Source: CAXMST01 sp963700785
GTDB lineage: Bacteria > Actinomycetota > Thermoleophilia > Solirubrobacterales > 70-9
Direction: 5' to 3'
Length of the DNA: 64,000 nucleotides
Assembly (NCBI GenBank): GCA_963700785.1
Contig: CAVOYZ010000010.1
Coordinates: forward strand, 248,001 to 312,000
Part shown: positions 8,132 through 17,205 of the stretch, one piece after another
How the letters are laid out: every line of letters starts with the position of its first letter
Position numbering within the stretch: the first letter of the stretch is position 1
Program-made: the position numbers and the translations under genes
The notes under the pieces: generated by a model
Databases searched by the model: none
Told to the model about the DNA's origin: nothing
What the model saw: the letters and a program-made list of their open reading frames with translations, nothing else

Positions 8132-9293
8132 GTGGAGGCCCACCTCGACGAACACGCGCTGCGACGTCTGCTCCGAGCCGGGCGCTACCTGGTCTCCGAC
8201 CTCGACCTCGACAGCCTGCTCGGCCGGGTGCTCGAGACGGCGGTCGAGATCACCGGAGCCCGTTACGCCGCCCTCGGCGTGCTGAACGAGGATCGCTCCG
8301 GCCTCGCGAGCTTCATCTACCGCGGGATCGACGAGCAAGCCCGCGGTCCGGATCGGTGATCTGCCATCCGGTCGCGGTGTCCTCGGCGTCTTGATCGACG
8401 ACCCGAGGCCGCTGCGGCTGGCCGAGGTCTCCAGCCATCCCGACTCCTTCGGATTCCCGGACGGGCATCCCGACATGCATGCGTTTCTCGGCGTCCCGGT
8501 GATCGTCCACGGGGAGCCCTGGGGCAACCTGTATCTGACCGAGAAGGCCGGATCGGCGCCCTTCGACGAGGCGGATGAGGCGGTGATCGTGGTCCTGGCC
8601 GAGTGGGCTGCGATCGCGATCGGCAACGCCCGCTCGGTCGCCTCCGAGCGACTCCGGCTGACCATGGACGCGGCCGAGCAGGAGCGGCTGCAGTGGGCTC
8701 GAGAGCTGCACGACGAGTCGCTGCAGGGCCTCGCGGCGATCCGCCTGATGCTGGCCGGCGGCCGGCGTCAGGGCGGGGCGGGTCTGGAGTCCGCCGCCGA
8801 TCGCGCCCTCGAGCAGATCGACGCCGAGATCGCCGCGATGCGGGCCCTGATCAGCGACCTCCGCCCGGACTCGCTCGATCGGCTCGGGGTGGCGGCCGCG
8901 CTGGACGGGCTGGCGCGTCGCGTCGAGGCGCGCAGCAAGGGGGTCCGAATCGAGGTCGAGGCCGATCGCAAGGTGCGCGGTCGCTTCGACCAGGCGGTTG
9001 AGATCGCCGTCTACCGGGTTGCCCAGGAGGCGATAACCAACGCGATTCGCCATGGGCTCGCGGAGCGGATCCTGGTCGCGCTCGCCCCGCGCGACGGTGA
9101 CATCGAGCTCCGCGTCATCGACGAGGGCGCAGGGTTCGACCCCGAGGCCGCCGACCTCGGTTTCGGGATCGTCGGCATGACCGAGCGGGCCGAGCTCGCC
9201 GGCGGGTCGATCGCGATCGAGTCGGCGCCCGGCGGCGGCGCCACGGTTCGAATGCGGCTGCCGATCGAGGATCGCCGGCGCGATCCAGGCTAG
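8132..9293 (+). CDS. GAF-domain sensor histidine kinase (HisKA_3), frameshifted near 8350
   Basis: This is a DosS-like soluble kinase of about 386 residues after correction. A GAF domain (YLVSDLDLDSLLGRVLETAVEITGARYAALGVLN) leads into the HisKA_3 dimerisation helix with the phospho-histidine in EQERLQWARELHDESLQ, then an HATPase domain (EAITNAIRHG; DEGAGFD; GFGIVGM). The frame breaks between ARGP and IGDLPSGRGVLG; dropping one base within 8341-8352 joins them. The GTG at 8132 follows a TACGCT-like box (about 8118). Its stop codon overlaps that of the convergent NarL regulator. The sensed signal is unknown; redox or oxygen is plausible from context. Confidence 0.82.
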
Positions 9294-9949
9294 GCGTTGC
9301 CGAGGCCGTCCTGGGCGCCGATCATCTCCCGATCGAGCGCGTAGGCGACCAGCTCCGCGCGGGTCTGCAGGCCCAGCTTCTGCTGGATGTGGGCGCGATG
9401 CGATTCGACGGTGCGGACGCTGAGGAACAGCTTCTCGCCGATCTCCTTGTTCGTGTGGCCGAGCGCGATCAGTCGCAGGACCTCGGCCTCGCGCTCGCTG
9501 AGCCCGTCCGGCGGCCAGTCCTCGGCCGGCTCTGCCGCGAGTTGAGCGCCGATCGTCGGCTGCACGTAGCTGCGCCCCGCTGCCGCCGAGCGAACGGCCT
9601 CGACGAGGTCGGTGTCGGCGGCCTCCTTGAGCAGGTAGCCGTTCGCCCCGGCCCGGAGCGCCTCGCGCGCGTAGGCGGTCTCCTTCTGCATCGTCAGCAC
9701 CACGATTCGCGTCTCGGGTGAGGCCCCGCGGATCTCGGCCAGCTCGTCGAGGCTCGAGCGCCCGGCCATGTTGATGTCGAGGACGAGGACCGTCGGCTTG
9801 TAGGCCATCACCTTGCGCAGGGTGCCGTCGACGTCCTCCGCCTCGGCGACAACGCTCAGGTCCCCCTCGGACTCCAGCACCAGCCGGAGACCGCTGCGCA
9901 CCACCGCATGGTCGTCGGCGAGGACGATCTCGATCTTCTCGTCTGCCAT
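9290..9949 (-). CDS. NarL/LuxR-family response regulator
   Basis: The full-length 219-residue regulator has a receiver domain at 1-120 (acidic pair D12/D13, phospho-acceptor D58 in VLVLDINMAG, VLTMQK, YLLKEA) and a C-terminal LuxR helix-turn-helix at about 150-215 (LSEREAEVLRLIALGHTNKEIGEKLFLSVRTVESHRAHIQQKLG). It is the natural output partner of the convergent kinase: both genes end on the same CTAG. It is a candidate regulator of the whole 1-9949 island. Confidence 0.93.
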   Translation of the reverse strand: MADEKIEIVLADDHAVVRSGLRLVLESEGDLSVVAEAEDVDGTLRKVMAYKPTVLVLDINMAGRSSLDELAEIRGASPETRIVVLTMQKETAYAREALRAGANGYLLKEAADTDLVEAVRSAAAGRSYVQPTIGAQLAAEPAEDWPPDGLSEREAEVLRLIALGHTNKEIGEKLFLSVRTVESHRAHIQQKLGLQTRAELVAYALDREMIGAQDGLGNA

Positions 9950-9955
9950 GGAGCG

Positions 9956-9961
9956 AGCCTA
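9956..9961 (-). promoter_or_regulatory. -10-like box, probable leaderless start of the NarL-type regulator
   Basis: On the minus strand TAGGCT lies 6 bases before the ATG at 9949, so transcription would begin at or next to the start codon. Confidence 0.4.
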
Positions 9962-10006
9962 CCGCTCCGCGGAGGGGAGGCCGGCAGGGGGACCCTTGCC
10001 TTGCTC

Positions 10007-10012
10007 TAGAAT
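10007..10012 (+). promoter_or_regulatory. -10 box TAGAAT, probable leaderless rpmE
   Basis: TAGAAT ends 8 bases before the rpmE ATG at 10021 and no Shine-Dalgarno is visible. Confidence 0.45.
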
Positions 10013-10020
10013 CGTCGGCG

Positions 10021-10227
10021 ATGAAGACCGATATCCACCCCAGCTACGGGCTCGCCCACGTCCGCTGCTCCTGCGGCAACGAGTTCTACACCCGCTCGAC
10101 CAAGCCTGAGATCCACGTCGAGCTCTGCGCTGAGTGCCACCCCTTCTACACCGGCAAGCAGAAGCTCGTCGATACCGGCGGTCGCGTCGAGCGCTTCCGC
10201 CGGCGCGCCGCTCAGCGACAGGGCTGA
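10021..10227 (+). CDS. rpmE: 50S ribosomal protein L31, zinc-binding form
   Basis: The 68-residue protein belongs to the large ribosomal subunit. It begins MKTDIHPSYG and carries the zinc ligands C16-x-C18 and C36-x2-C39 (VRCSCGN; ELCAECHPFYTG), marking the zinc-containing RpmE1 form rather than the zinc-free paralogue. Length and motif spacing are standard. It opens the rpmE-DUF1385-prfA-prmC block common in Gram-positive bacteria. Confidence 0.97.
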   Translation: MKTDIHPSYGLAHVRCSCGNEFYTRSTKPEIHVELCAECHPFYTGKQKLVDTGGRVERFRRRAAQRQG

Positions 10228-10308
10228 CCGCCGCCGGCCGAGCCGCCGCGCCCGGCCCGGATTGCGCTGCCTGAAGGTTTCGGGCCCGGATGCCGATTCA
10301 GTAGGACG

Positions 10309-11310
10309 ATGGCGGACTTCGAGCAGACCGAGGACGCCGGCAGCGCCGGCGCGCCGCTGATCTCCACCGAGGCGATGCCCGACGGCAAGCCGGTCGGCTG
10401 CCGCGACGCCCCGGTCGGCGGTCAGGCGGTGCTCGAGGGTGTGATGATGCGCGGTGTCTCGACCTGGGCGGTGGCGGTGCGCAAGCCCGAGGGCGAGATC
10501 GAGGTCGTCTCCGAGCCGATCGTCAGCTGGGCGAAGCGACACCGCCTGCTGCGGCTGCCGGTGGTCCGTGGCGTGGTCGCCCTCGGCGAGTCGCTGAAGG
10601 TCGGGTTTCGCGCACTCTCGATCTCGGCCAATGCGCAGATCACCGAGGACGACGACTTCGAGGAGATCGGCGGCCTCACCTGGGGCCTGACCGTCGCCGG
10701 CTCGCTGCTGCTCGCGATCGTGCTCTTCTTCGTGATTCCCGTCGGCCTCACCAGCCTGATCAAGGACCAGCTCGGCTCCGCCTTCCTCTTCTGGCTCGTC
10801 GAGGGTCTTCTGCGGACCGGCATCTTCATCGGCTACATCGTGCTGATCAGCCGGATCAGCGACCTCAGGCGGGTCTTCGAGTATCACGGCGCCGAGCACA
10901 AGACGATCTCGTGCTTCGAGGCGGGAGACCGGCTGACGCCGGAGTGCGCGCAGCGCTACTCGCAGATGCACCCGCGCTGCGGGACGAGCTTCCTGCTGAT
11001 CGTGATGGTGCTCGCGATCTTCGTCTTCGCGCCGATCGGACTCCCGGCCTGGTACTGGCTGCTGGGAAGCCGGATCCTCGGTATCCCGCTGATCGCGGGG
11101 CTCGCCTACGAGGTGATCAAGTGGGCGGGCCGCAACCGCCGGCGCGCCTGGGTCCGGGCGCTGATGTGGCCGGGCCTGATGCTGCAGGGCCTGACCACGC
11201 GCGAGCCCGACCGCGACCAGCTCGAGGTTGCGATCGCGGCTCTCGAGGGCGTGCTGGCTGTCGAGGGCACCGAGCTCGATCGGGAGACCCCGATCGAGAT
11301 CGTCGCCTAG
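10309..11310 (+). CDS. DUF1385 membrane protein (YqhQ-like)
   Basis: The 333-residue protein carries the DUF1385 signatures: GGQAVLEGVMMRG (about 43-55) and EYHGAEHKTISCFEAG (about 190), followed by HPRCGTSFL. Three or four membrane segments occur between the soluble parts. The His, Glu and Cys residues in these motifs have led the family to be called a predicted metal-dependent enzyme, but no reaction is established. Conserved proximity to prfA is known in many Gram-positives and is repeated here. Confidence 0.93.
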   Translation: MADFEQTEDAGSAGAPLISTEAMPDGKPVGCRDAPVGGQAVLEGVMMRGVSTWAVAVRKPEGEIEVVSEPIVSWAKRHRLLRLPVVRGVVALGESLKVGFRALSISANAQITEDDDFEEIGGLTWGLTVAGSLLLAIVLFFVIPVGLTSLIKDQLGSAFLFWLVEGLLRTGIFIGYIVLISRISDLRRVFEYHGAEHKTISCFEAGDRLTPECAQRYSQMHPRCGTSFLLIVMVLAIFVFAPIGLPAWYWLLGSRILGIPLIAGLAYEVIKWAGRNRRRAWVRALMWPGLMLQGLTTREPDRDQLEVAIAALEGVLAVEGTELDRETPIEIVA

Positions 11311-11347
11311 CGATCCCGTCCGGACCGGGCCGCCGCAGGTTCGCGGC

Positions 11348-11353
11348 TATCGT
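11348..11353 (+). promoter_or_regulatory. -10-like box TATCGT before prfA
   Basis: TATCGT ends 7 bases before the GTG start of prfA at 11361; the same sequence and spacing recur before rpiB. Confidence 0.4.
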
Positions 11354-11360
11354 CAGGGGC

Positions 11361-12448
<1,088 letters not shown>

Positions 12449-12451
12449 CCG

Positions 12452-13300
12452 ATGCCCGCCGCCGTCACCGGCAGCGTCCGCGAGGCGCTCGACGCGGCAG
12501 CCGACGCCCTCGGGGCGGCCGGCGTGGATCGGCCGCGGCTCGACGCCGAGCTGCTCTTGGCCGAGGCGCTGGGAGTCGAGCGGGCGCGGCTTGCAGCTGC
12601 TCCCGAGGCTCCGGTCGGAGCGGCGGCGGGCCGCGCCTTCGGTGCGATGGTGCGTCGCCGGATCGCCCGCGAGCCGGTCGCCTACATCCTCGGTCGCAAG
12701 GGCTTCCGCAATCTCGAGTTGGCGGTCGATCCGCGGGTGCTGATCCCGCGCCCGGAGACCGAGCTGCTGGTCGATCTCGCCGTCGAGCTCGGGCCGGCGA
12801 CCGTGATCGACGTCGGCACCGGCTCGGGAGCCGTGGCGCTCGCGATCGCCGAGGAGCTGCCGACCTGCACGGTCGTTGCGACCGACACCTCGCCGGGGGC
12901 GCTGCAGGTCGCCATCGCGAACGCCAACCGGCTCGGCCTCGGTGATCGGGTCGCCTTCGAGGCCGGGTCGCTGCCGGCCCGGCGGGAGTTCGAGCTGCTG
13001 GTCGCCAACCTCCCCTACGTTCGGAGCTCCGAGTGGAGCGCGCTTCAGCCCGAGATCACCCGATTCGAGCCGCGCCCCGCACTGGTCGGCGGCGACGACG
13101 GCCTCGGCCCGATCCGGTCGTTGGCCGGATCGATCTCCCCGGCCGGCGGCGAGCGGCCGCTGCGGGCGGCGGCTGTCGGCCTCGAGGTCGGCGTCGATCA
13201 GGCCGAGCAGGTCGCTGAGCTGCTCGAGGCGGCCGGCTTCACGCGGACCGAGGTCCGGCGCGATCTCGCCGGCCTGGAGCGGGTGGTGGTGGCGAGGTGA
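12452..13300 (+). CDS. prmC: Peptide chain release factor glutamine methyltransferase
   Basis: The 282-residue enzyme methylates the GGQ glutamine of release factors. It has the PrmC helical N-domain followed by an SAM-dependent Rossmann fold: VIDVGTGSGAVALAIA (about 118-133) binds SAM, and the catalytic loop reads NLPYV rather than the textbook NPPY, a variant common in actinobacteria. It starts 3 bases after the prfA stop, so substrate and modifying enzyme are co-expressed, and overlaps sua5 by 4 bases. Confidence 0.94.
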   Translation: MPAAVTGSVREALDAAADALGAAGVDRPRLDAELLLAEALGVERARLAAAPEAPVGAAAGRAFGAMVRRRIAREPVAYILGRKGFRNLELAVDPRVLIPRPETELLVDLAVELGPATVIDVGTGSGAVALAIAEELPTCTVVATDTSPGALQVAIANANRLGLGDRVAFEAGSLPARREFELLVANLPYVRSSEWSALQPEITRFEPRPALVGGDDGLGPIRSLAGSISPAGGERPLRAAAVGLEVGVDQAEQVAELLEAAGFTRTEVRRDLAGLERVVVAR

Positions 13301-13941
13301 GCACGATCCGGATCACCGAAGGCGACGCCGACGGGGTCGCGGCTGAGGCGCGATCGCAGCTCGGGCGCGTGGTCGCCGGGGGAGGGGTGGTGCTGTTTCC
13401 GGCCGACGGGGTCTACGGGCTCGGCTGCGATCCGCTCTCGCCGGCTGCGATCGAGCGGATCAACGAGATCAAGGGACGCGACGAGGGCAAGCCGTCCGCG
13501 ATCCTCTACTTCAGCCCGCTGGCGATGCGAGAGCTGCTCCCCGCCTTGGGGCCCAGGACCCGCGAGGCGATAGCGGCACTGCTCCCGGGCCCGCTGACCC
13601 TCGTCGTCGCCAACCCTGAGCGCCGCTATCCGCTCGCCTGCCGCGACGACCCGGAGCGCCTCGGGATCCGGCTGATCGACGGGCCGCTCGCCGGGACCGC
13701 GTGCCCGCTGTTTCAGACCAGCGCCAATCGCTCTGGGGAGCCGCCCGCCGCCGGCTTCGATCGGATCGCCCCCGCGATCGTCGAGACCGTCGATCTCGCG
13801 ATCGACGGCGGCGAGCTCACCGGCTCAGCCTCGACCGTGGTCGATCTCACCGGGATCGAGCGCGGGGGCGCGCCCGAGATCCTCCGGCCGGGCGCGATCT
13901 CGGCCGAGCAGCTCGCCGGTCGGCTCCAGGCCCTCGGTTGA
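13297..13941 (+). CDS. L-threonylcarbamoyladenylate synthase (Sua5/TsaC family)
   Basis: The 214-residue YrdC/Sua5-fold protein catalyses the first step of t6A37 tRNA modification (threonine, bicarbonate and ATP to threonylcarbamoyl-AMP). Signatures: GGGVVLFPADGVYGLGCDP near residue 28, IKGRDEGKPS, LLPGPLTLVV and FQTSANRSGEPP. There is no C-terminal Sua5 extension, so it is the short TsaC/YwlC type. The GTG start overlaps the prmC stop. This is the standard downstream neighbour of prmC. Confidence 0.92.
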   Translation: MSTIRITEGDADGVAAEARSQLGRVVAGGGVVLFPADGVYGLGCDPLSPAAIERINEIKGRDEGKPSAILYFSPLAMRELLPALGPRTREAIAALLPGPLTLVVANPERRYPLACRDDPERLGIRLIDGPLAGTACPLFQTSANRSGEPPAAGFDRIAPAIVETVDLAIDGGELTGSASTVVDLTGIERGGAPEILRPGAISAEQLAGRLQALG

Positions 13942-13960
13942 TCGGAGCGCCGGCCGAGCC

Positions 13961-14221
13961 TCAGGCCCTGGCGCTGGCGTTGACCGCGACGCCGGCGCCG
14001 ACCGCGGCGGCGACGATGCCGCCGAAGACGATCCACTCCGCCCAGCTGTCGATGTCGAAGGCGGCGGAGTAGATCAGCAGCAGCAGCACCGCCAGCAGCA
14101 CGATCGAGAGGATCTCGATGTGGCGGTCCTGGCGGGCGATCTTCTCGGCATGTGGGAGCTGCGAGGTGGGGGTGCGGAGGTGGTGCCCGCGCCCCCTCCT
14201 ACCGCCGCGTTCGGTGCTCAT
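13961..14221 (-). CDS. Small two-helix membrane protein, function unknown
   Basis: The 86-residue protein has a basic N-terminal 45 residues (MSTERGGRRGRG..., QLPHAEKIARQDRHIEILS) followed by two membrane helices (SIVLLAVLLLLIYSAAF; WIVFGGIVAAAVGAGVAV). The ATG at 14221 is preferred over one at 14266 because the extra residues look uncharacteristic. It is convergent with sua5 and divergent from rpiB. No family is recognised. Confidence 0.6.
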   Translation of the reverse strand: MSTERGGRRGRGHHLRTPTSQLPHAEKIARQDRHIEILSIVLLAVLLLLIYSAAFDIDSWAEWIVFGGIVAAAVGAGVAVNASARA

Positions 14222-14354
14222 TCGCGCGTCCTCCCGAGGTTTCGCTGCGAGGCCGGCTGCAAGCATACGGCGCTCGGTCGCTGCCGCCGGGAACGTCGCT
14301 CCAAACGCGCAAATAGCGCTGGTTCACCGCCCCGGAGCGGGCTTCCGCCGCTGC

Positions 14355-14360
14355 TATCGT
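14355..14360 (+). promoter_or_regulatory. -10-like box TATCGT before rpiB
   Basis: TATCGT ends 7 bases before the rpiB GTG at 14368, with no Shine-Dalgarno between, as at prfA. Confidence 0.4.
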
Positions 14361-14367
14361 CGCCGGC

Positions 14368-14817
14368 GTGAAGGTGGCGATCGGATCCGACCATGCGGGC
14401 TACGAGCTGAAGCAGGCCGTCGGCCCGATCCTGCGCGAGGCCGGCCACGAGGTCGTCGACGTGGGCACCGACTCCGAGGACTCGGTCGACTACCCCGTAT
14501 ACGCCTCGCGGGCCGCCCAGCTCGTGGCCGGGGGTGAGGCCGAGCGAGCCGTGATCGTCTGTGGCTCGGGCGTCGGCGTCTCGATCGCCGCGAACAAGAT
14601 CGAGGGCATCCGCGCGGTCAATGCCCACGATCCCGACGAAGCGGAGATGAGCCGCCGCCACAATGACGCGAACGTGCTGACGCTCGCCGGACGCCGGCTG
14701 CCGCCGGCCGAGGCGGCCCCGATCGTCGAGCGATTCCTCGCGACGGAGTTCGAGGGCGGCCGCCATCAGCGCCGCGTCGAGGAGATCGCCGCGGTCGAGC
14801 GCGGCGAGGAGCTTTAG
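14368..14817 (+). CDS. rpiB: Ribose-5-phosphate isomerase B
   Basis: The 149-residue LacA/RpiB enzyme interconverts ribose 5-phosphate and ribulose 5-phosphate. It begins KVAIGSDHAGYELK; the catalytic cysteine is in VIVCGSGVGVSIAANK (about 68-83) and the phosphate-binding region is SRRHNDANVLTLAGR. Length is typical. It is followed 24 bases later by glyA, so the two may form an operon. Confidence 0.95.
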   Translation: MKVAIGSDHAGYELKQAVGPILREAGHEVVDVGTDSEDSVDYPVYASRAAQLVAGGEAERAVIVCGSGVGVSIAANKIEGIRAVNAHDPDEAEMSRRHNDANVLTLAGRRLPPAEAAPIVERFLATEFEGGRHQRRVEEIAAVERGEEL

Positions 14818-14841
14818 ACGGCGACCACTGAAGGAGACCCC

Positions 14842-16122
14842 GTGACCGACCTGCCAGACGACTTCCAGACCGCCCCGCTTGCCGACGTCGACCCCGAGAT
14901 CGCCGCGGTCCTCGACGGCGAGCTCGCGCGCCAGCAGGACACCCTCGAGATGATCGCCTCAGAGAACTTCGTCCCGCAGGCGGTTCTCGACGCGGTCGGC
15001 TCGGTGCTGACCAACAAGTACGCCGAGGGCTATCCGGGGAAGCGCTACTACGGGGGCTGCGAGCACGTCGATGTGGCCGAGCAGCTGGCGATCGACCGGG
15101 CCAAGGCGCTGTTCGGCGCCGAGCACGCGAACGTTCAGCCGCACGCGGGCGCCCAGGCCAACAACGCCGTGTATCTGGCGCTGCTGGAGCCCGGCGACAC
15201 GATCATGGGCCTGGCCCTCGACAACGGGGGCCATCTCACCCACGGGATGAAGCTGAACGTCTCGGGCAAGCTCTTCGAGGTCGCCCCCTACCACGTCGAC
15301 CGCGAGTCGTTGCTCGTCGACATGGAGGAGGTCGAGCGCGTCGCCCACGAGGCGAGGCCGAAGCTGATCATCGCCGGCTGGTCGGCATACGCGCGCCGGC
15401 TCGACTTCGCCGCCTTCCGTGAGATCGCGGACGCCGTCGGCGCCAGGTTGATGGTCGACATGGCGCACTTCGCCGGGCTCGTCGCCGCCGGGGAGCATCC
15501 GAATCCGGTGCCACACGCCGACGTCGTCACGACGACGATCCACAAGACGCTCTGCGGCCCGCGCAGCGGGATGATCCTCTGCACCGAGGAGCTCGCCAAG
15601 GAGATCAACCGGGGCGTCTTCCCCGGTACCCAGGGCGGGCCGCTGATGCACGTGATCGCGGCCAAGGCGGTCGCCCTGAGGATCGCCCAGACCGAGCAGT
15701 TCAGGGCCCGCCAGCGGCAGACCGTCGCCAACGCCCGCGCCCTCGCCGAGGGCCTGATCTCCGGCGGTGTCGAGGTGCTGACCGGCGGCACCGACACGCA
15801 CCTCGTGCTGGTCGATCTGCGGCCGAGCGGGCTCGACGGAAAGACCGGCGAGTCGCGGCTCGACGAGATCGGGATCACGGTCAACTTCAACACGATCCCG
15901 TTCGACCCGAACCCGCCGATGAACCCCTCGGGGCTGCGGATCGGGACCCCCGCGCTGACCACCCGCGGGCTGGTCGAGGACGACATGCGCGAGATCGCCG
16001 AGCTGATCACGGCCGCCCTCTCCGATCGCTTCGAGGCCGACAAGGACGGCCTCCGGGCCCGCAGCGCGGCGCTGATGGAGCGCTATCCCCTCTATCCGCA
16101 GCTGGCTCCGATCACGGCCTGA
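14842..16122 (+). CDS. glyA: Serine hydroxymethyltransferase
   Basis: The 426-residue PLP enzyme converts serine and tetrahydrofolate to glycine and methylene-THF. It has MIASENFVPQAVLDAVGS, YYGGCEHVDVAEQLA and the PLP-lysine in VVTTTIHKTLCGPRSGMIL, whose GPRSG ending is the actinobacterial style. The GTG start has AAGGAG about 8 bases upstream. The C-terminal domain (GLRIGTPALTTRG) is intact. Confidence 0.97.
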   Translation: MTDLPDDFQTAPLADVDPEIAAVLDGELARQQDTLEMIASENFVPQAVLDAVGSVLTNKYAEGYPGKRYYGGCEHVDVAEQLAIDRAKALFGAEHANVQPHAGAQANNAVYLALLEPGDTIMGLALDNGGHLTHGMKLNVSGKLFEVAPYHVDRESLLVDMEEVERVAHEARPKLIIAGWSAYARRLDFAAFREIADAVGARLMVDMAHFAGLVAAGEHPNPVPHADVVTTTIHKTLCGPRSGMILCTEELAKEINRGVFPGTQGGPLMHVIAAKAVALRIAQTEQFRARQRQTVANARALAEGLISGGVEVLTGGTDTHLVLVDLRPSGLDGKTGESRLDEIGITVNFNTIPFDPNPPMNPSGLRIGTPALTTRGLVEDDMREIAELITAALSDRFEADKDGLRARSAALMERYPLYPQLAPITA

Positions 16123-16126
16123 CCGG

Positions 16127-17164
16127 TTGAGGGTCTGGGTCGACTGCACGGCCGCCGCGCACCCGCTGGTGCTGCGGCCGATCGTCGCCGGGCTGCTCGA
16201 GCGTGGTCACGAGGTCGCCGTCACCGCCCGCAGCTACGGGCAGACCGAGGGCGTGCTCGACCGGCTCGGGATCCCCTACGAGTCGTTTGGCACGCATGCG
16301 GGCGCCGGAACCGTCGCCAAGGCGCGGGCGCTTGGCTCGCGGAGCCGGGCCCTGCTCGGGTGGGCGCGGGGCAGGGGATTCGACCTCGCGCTCGCCCACG
16401 GATCGGTCGACGTCGCGGTCGTCGGCTCGATCCTGAGGATCCCGCAGGTGCAGATGCAGGACTACGAGTACGCCGGGCTGCAGCGCAAGCTTGCCTGGCG
16501 CTCGGCCCGCCGGGTGATCGTCCCTGACGCGATACCCCTGGAGCGGTTGAAGGCGGCCGGAGCCGGCCCCGAGAAGCTGTTTCGCTATCCCGGCTTGAAG
16601 GAGGACTACTACCTCGCCGATCTCGAGCCTGATCCGGCGGTCCTCTCCGAGCTCGGCCTGATCGAGGCGGGGGTCGACCCCGCGCGAGCCGACGACGAGC
16701 GGATCCTGGTCGTCGTCAGGCCGCCGCCGGAGAGCTCCGCCTATCACCACGACAACCCGCTCTACGAGCGGCTGCTCGACCGGCTGACCGCCGAGCCGGC
16801 CGCGGTGAGCGTCCTGATTCCGCGCACTGACCGGCAGCGGCGCGCCGCGATCGAGCGGGGGGCCGAGAGCCTGATCATCCCCGAGCGGGCGATCGACGCG
16901 CAGAGCCTGATCGCCTACTCGGATCTCGTGGTCAGCGCCGGTGGGACGATGAATCGCGAGGCCGTCGCCCTCGGGGTCCCGGTCTACACGATCTTCAGCG
17001 GCCGGATGGGGGCCGTGGACGAGCGGCTGATTGCCGAGGGCCGGCTGCTCGAACTGGGCGATCTCGAGCGGCTCGAGCTGCAGCGGCGCTCCAGTCAGCC
17101 CGGGCCGAGGGACCCGCGCGACCCCGGGGTCCTGGTCGAGGGGGTGATCGGGGCGGTCGAGTAG
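16127..17164 (+). CDS. DUF354 family protein, GT-B-like fold
   Basis: The 345-residue protein starts at a TTG 4 bases after the glyA stop (RVWVDCTAAAHPLVLRPIV). It shows the DUF354 pattern: an N-terminal HPLVLRPI loop, LALAHGSVDVAVVG, and a C-terminal SDLVVSAGGTMNREAVALGVPVYTIFSG that resembles the nucleotide-sugar pocket of GT-B glycosyltransferases. Its reaction is unknown; the WecA-type gene immediately downstream hints at envelope glycan work. Confidence 0.85.
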   Translation: MRVWVDCTAAAHPLVLRPIVAGLLERGHEVAVTARSYGQTEGVLDRLGIPYESFGTHAGAGTVAKARALGSRSRALLGWARGRGFDLALAHGSVDVAVVGSILRIPQVQMQDYEYAGLQRKLAWRSARRVIVPDAIPLERLKAAGAGPEKLFRYPGLKEDYYLADLEPDPAVLSELGLIEAGVDPARADDERILVVVRPPPESSAYHHDNPLYERLLDRLTAEPAAVSVLIPRTDRQRRAAIERGAESLIIPERAIDAQSLIAYSDLVVSAGGTMNREAVALGVPVYTIFSGRMGAVDERLIAEGRLLELGDLERLELQRRSSQPGPRDPRDPGVLVEGVIGAVE

Positions 17165-17205
17165 TCTCGGCCGCGGCCCTGCTAGGCGGCGGGGGCCCGA
17201 TCCAC

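Noticed and set aside
14959..16149. Minus-strand open frame of nearly 400 codons opposite glyA
   Set aside because: Antisense shadow of a clear serine hydroxymethyltransferase; no recognisable domain.
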